Shown here one piece after another: positions 17,784-26,682 of a stretch of DNA of 46,852 bases (positions are counted from its first letter, which is position 1; every line of letters begins with the position of its first letter). Both the position numbers and the translations under genes were made by a program. This DNA comes from Bacteroidales bacterium (lineage in GTDB: Bacteria; Bacteroidota; Bacteroidia; Bacteroidales; F082): assembly GCA_017428285.1 (NCBI GenBank), contig JAFRRE010000114.1, positions 1 to 46,852 on the forward strand. The letters are read 5' to 3'. A model generated the notes under the pieces. The model ran no database searches, was not told the DNA's origin, and saw only the letters and a program-made list of their open reading frames with translations.

Positions 17784-19226
17784 TCAAAATTGGAAATATA
17801 TAAAACTCTCGGCACGACCACCAAACCAGAACAATGCGGCAACCATCACATAATAGATGCCAAACTTCAGCACATGACTCTTTATACCACTCAAATCGAA
17901 GGCATGTTCCTTGTTGCGTTGAAGCCATTCGACCACAAGCATCAGCACGATGCTTATTATTACTGGAAGATAATAATGTCGGCTATCCAACCATGGAACC
18001 GAAAACAGACTCTTGTTGAACAGCCTGCATATATAGTTCCAAGCCTCTTCAATAGTATTCGCCCTAAAAACGATCCACCCCACTACGGCCAGAAAGAAAG
18101 TCAGCAACATTTGGCCCATTTCTTTCAATGAAGGGAAAAAACGCCCCGTTGCCACCACATCGGTATGTTTCCGATTCTTTCCCAGCAATATCAGAGGAAG
18201 GAAAAGCAACGCATGATAGGCTCCCCACACAATGAAAGTCCAATTGGCGCCATGCCAAAACCCGCTTAGCAGGAAGATGACAAAAGTGTTGCGCACTACC
18301 TTCGCTTTCGACACGCGGCTACCGCCCAAGGGTATGTAGACATAATCGCGAAACCATGTTGTCAGTGAGATGTGCCAGCGACGCCAAAATTCAGCAATAT
18401 CACGGCTGAAATACGGCACATTGAAGTTGCGCATCAACTTAATGCCAAAGAGCTTGGCCGTACCGATGGCAATATCCGAATAGCCCGAGAAGTCACCGTA
18501 GATCTGGAATGTAAACAAGACAGCCGCCAACAACAGCGTGCTCCCTGACTGCGACTGATAATTGGAAAACACCTGATCAACATAAACAGCACAATTGTCA
18601 GCCACCACCATCTTCTTGAACAAGCCCCACAAGATTTGCCGCAAACCATCGACGGCTGTGTCGTAGTCAAATCTTCGTGGCTTCTCAAACTGAGGCAACA
18701 AGTTTGTAGCACGTTCGATAGGGCCAGCCACCAATTGAGGGAAGAAGCTCACAAAAGCGAAAAACTGAGCAATGTCGTGCGTAGGCTTCAATTTGCCCCT
18801 ATACACATCTATGCTATAGCTCAAAGCCTGGAAGGTATAAAAGCTGATTCCCACGGGAAGAATGATGTTGAGCAACAGCCCTTCTTTTTTCCCTCCAAGA
18901 AACGCATCGGCAAATGCCCCTACAAAAAAGTCATAGTATTTGAAAACGCCTAGAATCAGCAGATTGATTACAATGTTCAAGACGCTCACCGCTTTTGCCT
19001 TCTTGGGTGTCGCCTTAAACTTCTCTATCAACAAGCCACTCCCCCAACTACAAAGTGAAGTAAAAGCCATCAAGAAAAGGAATCGCCAGTCCCACCAGCC
19101 GTAGAACACATAGGAAACGACCACGATAAAGAGATTCTGCAGCTTAAGATTTCGGTTGAACACGAACCAATAGAGCAGAAAGACTATCGGAAGAAATATA
19201 GCAAACTCTATCGAATTGAACAGCAT
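17784..19226 (-). CDS. MBOAT-family O-acyltransferase (AlgI/DltB-like)
   Basis: A 480-residue polytopic membrane protein with the full AlgI signature: FYTFQALSYSIDVYRGK at about 129-145, FFPQLVAGPIERA at 161-173, FWRRWHISLTTWFRDYVYIP at 280-299 with His285, and SGFWHGANWTFIVWGAYHAL at 321-340 with the expected catalytic His325. The family moves acyl groups, usually acetyl, across the inner membrane for secreted polysaccharides such as alginate. The SGNH-like gene directly downstream is the expected partner. Length is normal. Substrate here is presumably the capsule polymer, by context. Confidence 0.93.
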   Translation of the reverse strand: MLFNSIEFAIFLPIVFLLYWFVFNRNLKLQNLFIVVVSYVFYGWWDWRFLFLMAFTSLCSWGSGLLIEKFKATPKKAKAVSVLNIVINLLILGVFKYYDFFVGAFADAFLGGKKEGLLLNIILPVGISFYTFQALSYSIDVYRGKLKPTHDIAQFFAFVSFFPQLVAGPIERATNLLPQFEKPRRFDYDTAVDGLRQILWGLFKKMVVADNCAVYVDQVFSNYQSQSGSTLLLAAVLFTFQIYGDFSGYSDIAIGTAKLFGIKLMRNFNVPYFSRDIAEFWRRWHISLTTWFRDYVYIPLGGSRVSKAKVVRNTFVIFLLSGFWHGANWTFIVWGAYHALLFLPLILLGKNRKHTDVVATGRFFPSLKEMGQMLLTFFLAVVGWIVFRANTIEEAWNYICRLFNKSLFSVPWLDSRHYYLPVIISIVLMLVVEWLQRNKEHAFDLSGIKSHVLKFGIYYVMVAALFWFGGRAESFIYFQF

Positions 19227-19251
19227 CTTCTCACTATTATAATCAACTCCC

Positions 19252-20100
19252 TCAATTCAGCCTATCAAGGATTCTATAGTATTGACCCAAAATCTTAGCC
19301 CACAACATCGGGCAATGCCTTCCATAAATCCAGTAATAAAGATTGAAGACTTTTTCCTTATCTTCGTGATGCTTGTGATAATGGTGCATCAGCCAAGCAG
19401 GCTTTTCGCTCGGTGCAAACTTGGTGGTTTCGTTACTATGCTTCACGAACTCGATTCCTTCAAAATTGCGCACAGTTTTCCCTTCGGGCAAAAAATACTC
19501 GCATCGCATTCCGCATTCCTTCAACACCAAAGGGAAGGACAATTGGTCTCTGCGTGAATAGTTTTCAATATACTTCCACCACAAAGCATCCATTTCTTTC
19601 ACATCATCACGCGTATGCATCCTGAAAAGCATGCCGGTTTCGATGATTCCGTTGTGTTTGGGATAGTCACGATTGCGCAACAAATGTCCCCAATCAACGA
19701 CAGTCTTTTCTCTTTCGTAGTGGAAATCCAGCACATTAAACATTTCCTCATATACGCAATCACAAAGCACATGCTTGACGCTGGCAACCGCCACTTTCTT
19801 CTCAACCAACTCGACAAACCTGTCGTAAACACACTGGTTTTTGATCCTGATGTTGGCATCGAGCCACAATGAAGCTTCAAATTGTGGCAACAAAGATTCC
19901 GGATGCGTTTTCACATAACGGGCTATCTTGGTTTGTATGGGGTTAACATAATCAACGCGCTTGATTTGCCAAACCCCCATCTTCCCTTCAGGAAGATAGT
20001 TGGAAAACAACACATATTCAAACCGATCGTCAACTACAGCGGGTTGTAAAGGGTTGTCATATTGGCCTATAATCGCGCTATAGATCACAAATCTTTTCAT
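19252..20100 (-). CDS. DUF616/TOD1-like glycosyltransferase-domain protein
   Basis: From ATG 20100 the protein has 282 residues. Features of the DUF616 (TOD1/MUCI70) family are IYSAIIGQYDNPLQP at 6-20, YVLFSNYL, IARYVKTHPESLLPQFEASL and the DxD-like WLDANIRI at 79-86. DUF616 proteins are GT-A-like and occur in plant cell-wall and bacterial polysaccharide pathways; activity is poorly defined. The sequence GGGGAAAG a few bases upstream of 20100 supports that start over the in-frame ATG at 20115 or GTG at 20124. It lies between the Wzt and MBOAT genes. Confidence 0.82.
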   Translation of the reverse strand: MKRFVIYSAIIGQYDNPLQPAVVDDRFEYVLFSNYLPEGKMGVWQIKRVDYVNPIQTKIARYVKTHPESLLPQFEASLWLDANIRIKNQCVYDRFVELVEKKVAVASVKHVLCDCVYEEMFNVLDFHYEREKTVVDWGHLLRNRDYPKHNGIIETGMLFRMHTRDDVKEMDALWWKYIENYSRRDQLSFPLVLKECGMRCEYFLPEGKTVRNFEGIEFVKHSNETTKFAPSEKPAWLMHHYHKHHEDKEKVFNLYYWIYGRHCPMLWAKILGQYYRILDRLN

Positions 20101-20182
20101 GTTGTCTTTCCCCATTCTCTTCACTTTATTGGTAAAAGCACTATTAACCGCGACACATCAAATAGTAAAACGTTCAACATGC

Positions 20183-21478
20183 TTAAACCAATTCGCTTTG
20201 CCCCTTGAAATAAATACTGCCGTTATAAGATGGCCAAAAGGCAAAATCGTCTTTTTTCACAACGTCAGCATACGCAACCGAGAAAGCCAACACGTTGTGG
20301 ACAACATCATAGTCCTTCAACCCTACATGAACGTCTTTCAGGCCAATATTGAAACCAACTCCATATTTGCCTTTGGCCAAATCATGGTGTTCAATAACGG
20401 TTCTACACACAAACTCTCCGCCGACTTTCACTTTCGAAAGATCAAGGTAATCTGAAATGTAACAACCCACGCGAATGTCTGATTGGTTGTTTAACATGAC
20501 TTCTATTGTAGCCTTGTCAACCGGCTTGTTCTTGCGCATCTTGACTTCAAACTCCAAAGGCTGGTTGGATGCCATCTCATTCACATCACCCAACATTTTC
20601 GCCGATAGAAACTCGATGTCTCGGCTCGTGTATTCATAGTTTCTATGCGCATCCGTAATATCCGCACAAGAACATAAGACCGACAAATTACTGCCTATAT
20701 ATTCATTCACACACTCGTCTGCCGTACCCATCATTTTCACGCTTCCTTTGTCAAGAACAACGCCAGAGATACATAATTGCCTGATACTAGCCATATTATG
20801 ACTAACAAACAGCACAGTCCTTCCTTCGCCTTGGCTCACATCCTGCATCTTGCCGATAGCCTTCTTCTGGAACTCGGCATCGCCCACGGCAAGCACCTCG
20901 TCAACCACCAGAATCTCCGGATCGAGATGAGCAGCCACCGCAAAACCAAGTCGAACGGTCATGCCACTGGAGTAACGTTTAACTGGCGTGTCAATATAAC
21001 GCTCACAACCAGAAAAATCGATGATGGCATCTATCTTTCTGTTGATTTCCTGTTTGGACATTCCTAGAATAGCACCATTCATATAAATGTTCTCGCGACC
21101 AGTGAGTTCAGGGTGAAAGCCTGTTCCCACTTCAAGCAACGAACCTATTCGGCCTCTGGCCTTTATGGTGCCCGTGGTTGGTCCGGTCACTTTGGAGAGC
21201 AACTTCAAAAGAGTACTCTTTCCAGCGCCGTTCTTGCCGATGATGCCCACCACATCGCCTTGTTCCACCTTGAAATCGATATCCTTCAAGGCCCAAACAT
21301 AATCGCTGTCGGCGGCTTTGGAACGGTCGTTCACCGAACCCACCTTGAGGAACGGGTCTTCCTTGCCCAAAACATTCATCTGCCACCACCTTTTAAGGTC
21401 GTTGCTCAAAGTACCACTTGACACCAAACCCAAGCGGTAGAGTTTGCTAATGTTGTTGAATTCTATTGCTGTTGCCAT
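20183..21478 (-). CDS. Polysaccharide ABC exporter ATPase with C-terminal carbohydrate-binding domain (Wzt-like)
   Basis: The 431-residue protein has a complete ABC ATPase in its first 255 residues: Walker A GKNGAGKS (81-88), signature YSSGM (169-173), Walker B EILVVDE (188-194) and H-loop SHNMAS (226-231). The characteristic TGRENIYMNGAILGM of the polysaccharide-export subfamily is present. Residues about 280-431 form an extra beta-rich domain like Wzt-C, which in O-antigen exporters binds a modification at the non-reducing end and so gates export. It should pair with the permease at 25612, although four genes lie between them. Confidence 0.93.
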   Translation of the reverse strand: MATAIEFNNISKLYRLGLVSSGTLSNDLKRWWQMNVLGKEDPFLKVGSVNDRSKAADSDYVWALKDIDFKVEQGDVVGIIGKNGAGKSTLLKLLSKVTGPTTGTIKARGRIGSLLEVGTGFHPELTGRENIYMNGAILGMSKQEINRKIDAIIDFSGCERYIDTPVKRYSSGMTVRLGFAVAAHLDPEILVVDEVLAVGDAEFQKKAIGKMQDVSQGEGRTVLFVSHNMASIRQLCISGVVLDKGSVKMMGTADECVNEYIGSNLSVLCSCADITDAHRNYEYTSRDIEFLSAKMLGDVNEMASNQPLEFEVKMRKNKPVDKATIEVMLNNQSDIRVGCYISDYLDLSKVKVGGEFVCRTVIEHHDLAKGKYGVGFNIGLKDVHVGLKDYDVVHNVLAFSVAYADVVKKDDFAFWPSYNGSIYFKGQSELV

Positions 21479-21494
21479 ACTTTTTATAATTTCC

Positions 21495-22493
21495 TCAAAC
21501 GAACCACTTTAACACTTTATCTATAGCACGAACCAAAAACTTGTCAGATGAATGCATCGTAGACCGCAAATGCTTATGGAGCAGCTTTTGCATACCCGTC
21601 CTCGGATCTTTGATTCCATTCCTTTTCATCCAATCCTCATCCCATATATCAAGTAAAGCGAACTTCTTGATCCCATCTTTTTGAAAATAGCTTAGGATTT
21701 CGTTGGTGTAATATGCACCTTCATCATCCATGTCAATGTATTTCCAAATATCAAGACCATTCTTTTCATAAAAGCAATATGCATCTTGAGGAACATCGAA
21801 ATAATCCAACTCTTCTTCACTATGATATTGCCTATATAATGACACCATACTTGTTTTTGGATTCTGTCCTATTGTGGAAACCTGATAGAACCGCTCTTTG
21901 TTTTTTTGCCTCAATTCATTGACCCGAGCCAAATGAATGGAACAAAAATCATCCAAAAGGATCTTATGCGAATCATCCGCATTTGGCGGCCAAGGCAAAC
22001 GCCATTCATGAATGAAATTATCAGGGAACGTCCCCTCCCACAGTGTTTCCGACTCATGCACACCCCAATAATAATGCTGGAATGTGCTGTATTTTGTAAT
22101 ATCATTTCGCTTCAGATTCATCCACCGCCAACAAAACGAATCATCCGGTTTTGACTTGAGGATTTTTTCCCAATCGGCTGTGTTGACAAAATCGCCCGAA
22201 AGGAACTCATCGGCATCCAAAGCAAAAAGCAGCTTCTCTCCCTCAATCTTTTTCGCCTCCTCAAACAACAGTCTTCTCGTGGCTGCCATGTGCATCTCTT
22301 TCCGATTGTTGTCAATCAAGATCACCTTAGGAAATTCCCTCGCAATCTCGCGGCTGCCGTCTGTCGACATTTGGTCGGCAATGATAATGTAATCTGCCCA
22401 CAAGGAGGTGGCTTCCAAGAAAGCACGGAGCACCCATGCTTCATTACGGACGGGAGTGAGGACAACTTTCAAAGGTTCCATTTGCATTTCCAT
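21495..22493 (-). CDS. Glycosyltransferase family 2
   Basis: A 332-residue GT-A family protein with VLTPVRNEAWVLRAFLE at 11-27, IIADQMSTDGSRE at 37-49 and ALDADEFLSG at 91-100 (metal-binding DADE). This opening resembles the WaaE/KdtX-like GT2 branch. The rest is less conserved, with several Trp-rich segments. It starts 2 bp after the LicD stop and ends 16 bp before the Wzt start, placing it inside the exporter half of the locus. Several in-frame ATGs occur in the first five codons; the first is used here. Confidence 0.88.
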   Translation of the reverse strand: MEMQMEPLKVVLTPVRNEAWVLRAFLEATSLWADYIIIADQMSTDGSREIAREFPKVILIDNNRKEMHMAATRRLLFEEAKKIEGEKLLFALDADEFLSGDFVNTADWEKILKSKPDDSFCWRWMNLKRNDITKYSTFQHYYWGVHESETLWEGTFPDNFIHEWRLPWPPNADDSHKILLDDFCSIHLARVNELRQKNKERFYQVSTIGQNPKTSMVSLYRQYHSEEELDYFDVPQDAYCFYEKNGLDIWKYIDMDDEGAYYTNEILSYFQKDGIKKFALLDIWDEDWMKRNGIKDPRTGMQKLLHKHLRSTMHSSDKFLVRAIDKVLKWFV

Positions 22494-22495
22494 GA

Positions 22496-23371
22496 TTATT
22501 TCTTGAAAAATTCGGTATATGGGACATCTGGGTCAAACTCAAAATAGTCGTGCGTCGACTTGTCGTCGGGAAACCGCATGTAATCGCCATACTGTCGTTT
22601 AAGTATCGCCTCAAAACCTACTGGAGCATTGAGTTTCTTACCTTCAAAATCCAGCTGCACCGCATTAGCCCAATCGCTGCGGTTCCACACGAACTTCTTA
22701 TGGTAACCGAAATCGAGATGCGCGACTTCCTTACAATCTTTCCCTGCAAACTTACCCGCATTCTTGTGATAGATGCGAAAAAGCTGAGTTGCATCAGGAC
22801 TATGGTAAACCAAACGATAGACAAGACGTTGCAAGGCATGTTTAGCATTGGCGGTCAATCCGCCTTCCACAGGCTTGTCGAAACAAAAACGCTGCATTTT
22901 TGCAATCTCATTCAACTTTCGGACATACAAATTACGTCGCCACTTGCCATCTGGAATCTCATCCAAGCAAAACACGTCAATGAACATCCCGCAATTGATG
23001 CCTTTACTATATTCAGCCTCCGAAGCTGCTGTACCCCTTTCATCCCTAATCTTGACATAAGTGCAGAAAAAGCGCCCCTGTTCGGTGACAGGTGTCTGGA
23101 AAAACAACGGCTTCTCGAATGCGGTCGGTCCTATCTCCAAGAGCTTGTTGAAATCCTTTCTAGGCATGGCCATATCGATGTCGTTGTCCCATGGGATAAA
23201 ACCTTTATGACGCACTGCTCCCAGCAAGGTTCCTCCCATAATGTAATAGGTCAGGTCATGCCTCTCACAAACAGAGACAAAACTCTTGACCATATCCAAC
23301 TCCATGGCCCATACTCGTTTCATCTTGGCTGAAACTTCGAAGCCGCAAATAACTTCTTGCTCTAGATTCAT
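22496..23371 (-). CDS. LicD family phosphotransferase
   Basis: A 291-residue LicD/fukutin-type nucleotidyltransferase-fold protein. The core motif reads GGTLLGAVRHKG at 46-57 and WDNDIDMAMPRKDF at 61-74, including the metal-binding DxD pair. LicD proteins move phosphocholine or another phospho-substituent (for example ribitol-, glycerol- or ethanolamine-phosphate) from a CDP donor to a sugar. No licA/licC choline genes are visible, so phosphocholine should not be assumed. A terminal phosphate group could be the cap that the Wzt tail reads, which is speculative. Length is normal. Confidence 0.9.
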   Translation of the reverse strand: MNLEQEVICGFEVSAKMKRVWAMELDMVKSFVSVCERHDLTYYIMGGTLLGAVRHKGFIPWDNDIDMAMPRKDFNKLLEIGPTAFEKPLFFQTPVTEQGRFFCTYVKIRDERGTAASEAEYSKGINCGMFIDVFCLDEIPDGKWRRNLYVRKLNEIAKMQRFCFDKPVEGGLTANAKHALQRLVYRLVYHSPDATQLFRIYHKNAGKFAGKDCKEVAHLDFGYHKKFVWNRSDWANAVQLDFEGKKLNAPVGFEAILKRQYGDYMRFPDDKSTHDYFEFDPDVPYTEFFKK

Positions 23372-23414
23372 TAAAACTGATTTGATGGTTTATATATCCA
23401 ACACATGTACATCT

Positions 23415-24563
23415 TTATTTCGTCTCCAAAACCGAATTGTACACCTCCATGATCTTAGAGCCATATTTCTCGATAGACAGATTCTGCTTAGCAAACTCCT
23501 GTGCTCTCAAGATTATATCTTCCTGATCGGTTGTACACACTTTATGCATCAGGTCGGCACACTCCTCTACCGTTTTGAACAAATAGCCAGTCTCTCCATC
23601 TTTTACCAAATCCAAGGTGCCGCCCGAAGCAAATGCAATGACTGGACAGCCATAAAACATAGCTTCGGCAGTTGTACGCCCCATACCTTCGTTGACAGAT
23701 GAATTGATAAATGCCATGGCTTGGGAAAAAAATGGCTTTACGTCTTTCTGAGCAGGAATGAAATCAACATATTCAGCACAGCCATAACCATCAGCAATAG
23801 CCCTCAATTCATTTTCGTATTCTTTATCACAAATTCCAACTATTTTCAAACGGATTCTATTTGATGAGTTGAACAAATTGCTCATGCCATAGGCAGTGAT
23901 GGTCTTGCTTATCCCCTTCCCCTCAGTCACCCATTGAGAACAAAACAAAATATACGGTTGCTTTACTTTCTCATAGCAGCAATCATTGACACTACGAACT
24001 GCGTCCCAAACCATCCAAGTATTCTCTTTCTTCAAACCCCAATGCTGACAACAGGGATTTGAAACTAGAACCCTAGCACCGGCAGCATTCATCATTTGCT
24101 TGAGATGAGGTAACCCATAGCTTAATTCACCTTGTATATGCACGCCCACATCCAGATACTCCCTAACATGCCATATATGTTTGATCTTTAATATTCTAGA
24201 AAGATAGTATCCCGAACAAATCGTTGAAGTATTGGTGTGAATTAGATCAATATGACTGACCGACAACCCTGTCTTCACTTTTTTTATCATCCTCCGAGTC
24301 AGTCGATAATCCCTAAACAGCCTTAAATGCCATGGATGAGAAAGATAATGGCGCCAGCCACGCGGCGGCCCGAAAACAGTCGATGAAGGACAAACATAGC
24401 ATTCTATTCCATGGCCAACAAAGTAATCAAATACATCTCCCTTGCCGCTTACAAAGACTATAGGTTTAACTTCCTCCTTGACTGATTCTATCAAATCTAT
24501 CAAAGATTGGCCAGCTCCATTCGTTGCCCCACCAGCATTACTTAAAAACAAAACAGAAATCAT
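23415..24563 (-). CDS. Glycosyltransferase family 4 (GT-B)
   Basis: A 382-residue GT-B glycosyltransferase. The N-terminal half opens MISVLFLSNAGGATNGAGQS and contains IDLIHTNTSTICSGYYLS; the C-terminal half has ILFCSQWVTEGKGISKTI, AFINSSVNEGMGRTTAEAMF with the two Glu residues at 292 and 300, then GCPVIAFASGGTLDLV. This is the retaining GT4 pattern. Length is typical. It works at the cytoplasmic face on the lipid-linked glycan. Both flanking gaps are about 40 bp, suggesting the same transcript as its neighbours. Confidence 0.92.
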   Translation of the reverse strand: MISVLFLSNAGGATNGAGQSLIDLIESVKEEVKPIVFVSGKGDVFDYFVGHGIECYVCPSSTVFGPPRGWRHYLSHPWHLRLFRDYRLTRRMIKKVKTGLSVSHIDLIHTNTSTICSGYYLSRILKIKHIWHVREYLDVGVHIQGELSYGLPHLKQMMNAAGARVLVSNPCCQHWGLKKENTWMVWDAVRSVNDCCYEKVKQPYILFCSQWVTEGKGISKTITAYGMSNLFNSSNRIRLKIVGICDKEYENELRAIADGYGCAEYVDFIPAQKDVKPFFSQAMAFINSSVNEGMGRTTAEAMFYGCPVIAFASGGTLDLVKDGETGYLFKTVEECADLMHKVCTTDQEDIILRAQEFAKQNLSIEKYGSKIMEVYNSVLETK

Positions 24564-24601
24564 CTATGAAAAACCCAAAAACCAAACTATAAGTCTTTGC
24601 A

Positions 24602-25582
24602 TCATTCATTTATCAAACCAGCGTATGTCTCATACATCTTTGGGAAATACCAAGAAAGCAAGAAATTCGCTTTCTTCCTCAATGAGAAATCTCTCATGAA
24701 AAGGAATTCCCGTCCTGTCTTCTTAATAATTTCCTTTCCCAATCTCCTATAGTCATCTTCAAACTCCGTACCTTTCTCTTTTTCACGCCGTTGCAACATC
24801 TGAGAATACCCATAATAAAGTATCCAAGCGCGATATTTCTTCTCATTCTTCCCAGGCAGAATGTAATCCAACATTTTGAAACGGTTTTTAGTGTTTAGAT
24901 AGAGCCGTTTGGCATTGTATGAAGGATTACGCTGGAGCGAATTGGGATTACTGAAATACCAGTACAACGGCTCAGGAACGAACGCTGCCTGATCTATACG
25001 TTGATACACTCTAATATTGAAATCCTGGTCCTGTATGCTGTAAGCATCATTCAGAAAGAGGCCGTCGATAAGTGTACGCTTGTAGAGTTTATTCCACACC
25101 ACACACCATTTCATCATCACCTCCGACAGCATCTCAAATATCATTTGTTCCGTCGAGACTATTTCTACCGGTTTCCTATTTCGCGGGCAATGTGTATCCT
25201 CCTCCAACGAATCAGTCCTTACAAAGTCGAAAGCGGCCAGTTCAAGACCTGTTTCCTTTATGGCTTCCATCAACGCCTCTATGGCTTCCACATGGATATA
25301 ATCGTCACCATCCATGAAATAGACGTAGTCGCCTTTGGCGTCCCTCAGCCCGGTATTCCTCGGCCCGCTTACCCCCGTGTTTTTCTCATGATGGATGACG
25401 CGAAAACGGTCATCTTGTTGGCAATACTCATCACAAAACTCACCTGAACCATCTGTAGAACAATCATCCACCAAAATCACTTCCAAATTCCGATAACTTT
25501 GCTCGCGTACACTATCAAGGGTCTTTGGAAGATATGTCTTGCAGTTATAGACATTGATGATAACACTTACCAATTCATCCAT
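24602..25582 (-). CDS. Glycosyltransferase family 2
   Basis: From ATG 25582 the protein is 326 residues: MDELVSVIINVYNCKTYLPK, VDDCSTDGSGE at 38-48, NTGVSGPRNTGL at 68-79, and the metal-binding FMDGDDYIH at 89-97. The ORF can be opened further to a TTG at 25609, but the conserved beta-strand begins right after the ATG, so 25582 is preferred. The C-terminal part ends in a Trp/Tyr-rich segment common in capsule GT2 enzymes. It lies directly downstream of the ABC permease gene. Confidence 0.92.
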   Translation of the reverse strand: MDELVSVIINVYNCKTYLPKTLDSVREQSYRNLEVILVDDCSTDGSGEFCDEYCQQDDRFRVIHHEKNTGVSGPRNTGLRDAKGDYVYFMDGDDYIHVEAIEALMEAIKETGLELAAFDFVRTDSLEEDTHCPRNRKPVEIVSTEQMIFEMLSEVMMKWCVVWNKLYKRTLIDGLFLNDAYSIQDQDFNIRVYQRIDQAAFVPEPLYWYFSNPNSLQRNPSYNAKRLYLNTKNRFKMLDYILPGKNEKKYRAWILYYGYSQMLQRREKEKGTEFEDDYRRLGKEIIKKTGREFLFMRDFSLRKKANFLLSWYFPKMYETYAGLINE

Positions 25583-25611
25583 AAAAGCGTTTAAAGCAAA
25601 ACGAACCAAAC

Positions 25612-26490
25612 TTACACAGTATCCATAAAGCTCTTCTGCACCTTGTTGAAAATCAGAATGCCTATGAAGAGCACGACCAACATAAAGCCAAAGCTATAGG
25701 CCAACCAGCCCCAGCCGACAAACTGACCTGCCCCCAATGCGCCATACTTGAAGGCCTCGATAACGGGTGTTACCGGATTGAGGCACATGACGCTGGCAAT
25801 GTCGAGTCCAAATTTTTCTTTTCCAGCCACTTGACTCAAAGGATAAACAATTGGCGTGGCATACATCCACAAAGAGATGAAAAAGGAGAAGAGAATCTGC
25901 AAATCACGATATTTTGTCGTCATCGAGGAAATAATGATGCCAAAGCCTAAAGCCAAACCTGCCATCATTACTACCAAAAGCGGGAACAACAACAGATACC
26001 AATTGGGGCTCGGTGCTTCTCCCACGATGACATAATAAATATAAACCAAAACAAAAAGTCCCAGCTGGATACCAAAACGCACCAGATTGCTAATGGCTAC
26101 CGATAGTGGCATAATTAGCCTTGGAAAATACACCTTGCCAAAAATGCCGGAATTAGTCACAAAGGTATTGGAAGTCCTGGTAAGACAATCAGAGAAATAT
26201 TGCCACATGGCAATGCCACCTAAATAAAACAAAGGTTGTGGAATACCATCGGTGGGGATGCCCGCAATGCCTCCAAACACCACCATATACATGAAAACCG
26301 TAAAGGCAGGTTGGATAATCCACCACAAGGGGCCCAAGACGGTCTGTTTGTATTGCACTGCGATTGTGCGCTTCACAAAAAGCGTCAATAGGTCACGATA
26401 ATCCCAAATTTCTTTCAAATTCACCTCAAAAAGCTTGTTTCGAGGCTTGATAATGGTGGTCCAGTTTTCGTTTTCTTTTGTTTGACTCAT
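25612..26490 (-). CDS. Polysaccharide ABC exporter permease (Wzm-like)
   Basis: A 292-residue inner-membrane protein with six hydrophobic segments and the ABC-2 polysaccharide-exporter pattern: an amphipathic start with LKEIWDYRDLLTLFVKR, then FVTNSGIFGKVYFPRLIMPL in the middle and ATPIVYPLSQV, LNPVTPVIEAFKYGALG near the C-terminus. With the Wzt-like ATPase at 20183 it would move finished undecaprenyl-linked glycan across the inner membrane. It is the first gene after a 192-bp spacer holding a promoter candidate, so it may head its own transcript. Confidence 0.93.
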   Translation of the reverse strand: MSQTKENENWTTIIKPRNKLFEVNLKEIWDYRDLLTLFVKRTIAVQYKQTVLGPLWWIIQPAFTVFMYMVVFGGIAGIPTDGIPQPLFYLGGIAMWQYFSDCLTRTSNTFVTNSGIFGKVYFPRLIMPLSVAISNLVRFGIQLGLFVLVYIYYVIVGEAPSPNWYLLLFPLLVVMMAGLALGFGIIISSMTTKYRDLQILFSFFISLWMYATPIVYPLSQVAGKEKFGLDIASVMCLNPVTPVIEAFKYGALGAGQFVGWGWLAYSFGFMLVVLFIGILIFNKVQKSFMDTV

Positions 26491-26511
26491 TTCAAAAAAA
26501 TGTAAAGCTTC

Positions 26512-26568
26512 GCCACTTGACTCACATCAAGAAAGCATAACTATTTATGTATAAGCCACTTGTCTCAC
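26512..26568. repeat. Pair of 14-bp direct repeats in the leader of the exporter transcript
   Basis: GCCACTTGACTCAC (26512-26525) and GCCACTTGTCTCAC (26555-26568) differ at one base and start 43 bp apart. They sit between the promoter candidate at 26630-26637 and the permease start codon, so they would be transcribed into the 5' leader. A short hairpin CATAA/TTATG lies between them at 26536-26549. Confidence 0.5.
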
Positions 26569-26629
26569 GCATAAGATGGTGGCATTTCTATCCGTAATCA
26601 TGGGCATAATTACCCAATATTACAGCCTG

Positions 26630-26637
26630 CAAAAATA
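26630..26637 (-). promoter_or_regulatory. Candidate -7 element upstream of the Wzm-like permease gene
   Basis: Minus-strand TATTTTTG fits TAnnTTTG, in a very AT-rich stretch within the 192-bp spacer between the sugar transferase stop and the permease start. A TTG lies upstream at closer than usual spacing. Transcription from here would give a leader of about 135 bases. The spacer contains no gene. Confidence 0.4.
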
Positions 26638-26682
26638 TAGATTATTTTTCAATAAAAAAAGCAAAAATACATTTAGCTTTTT

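Noticed and set aside
22550..23332. 260-codon open frame on the plus strand
   Set aside because: Antisense to licD, which carries the full LicD motif.
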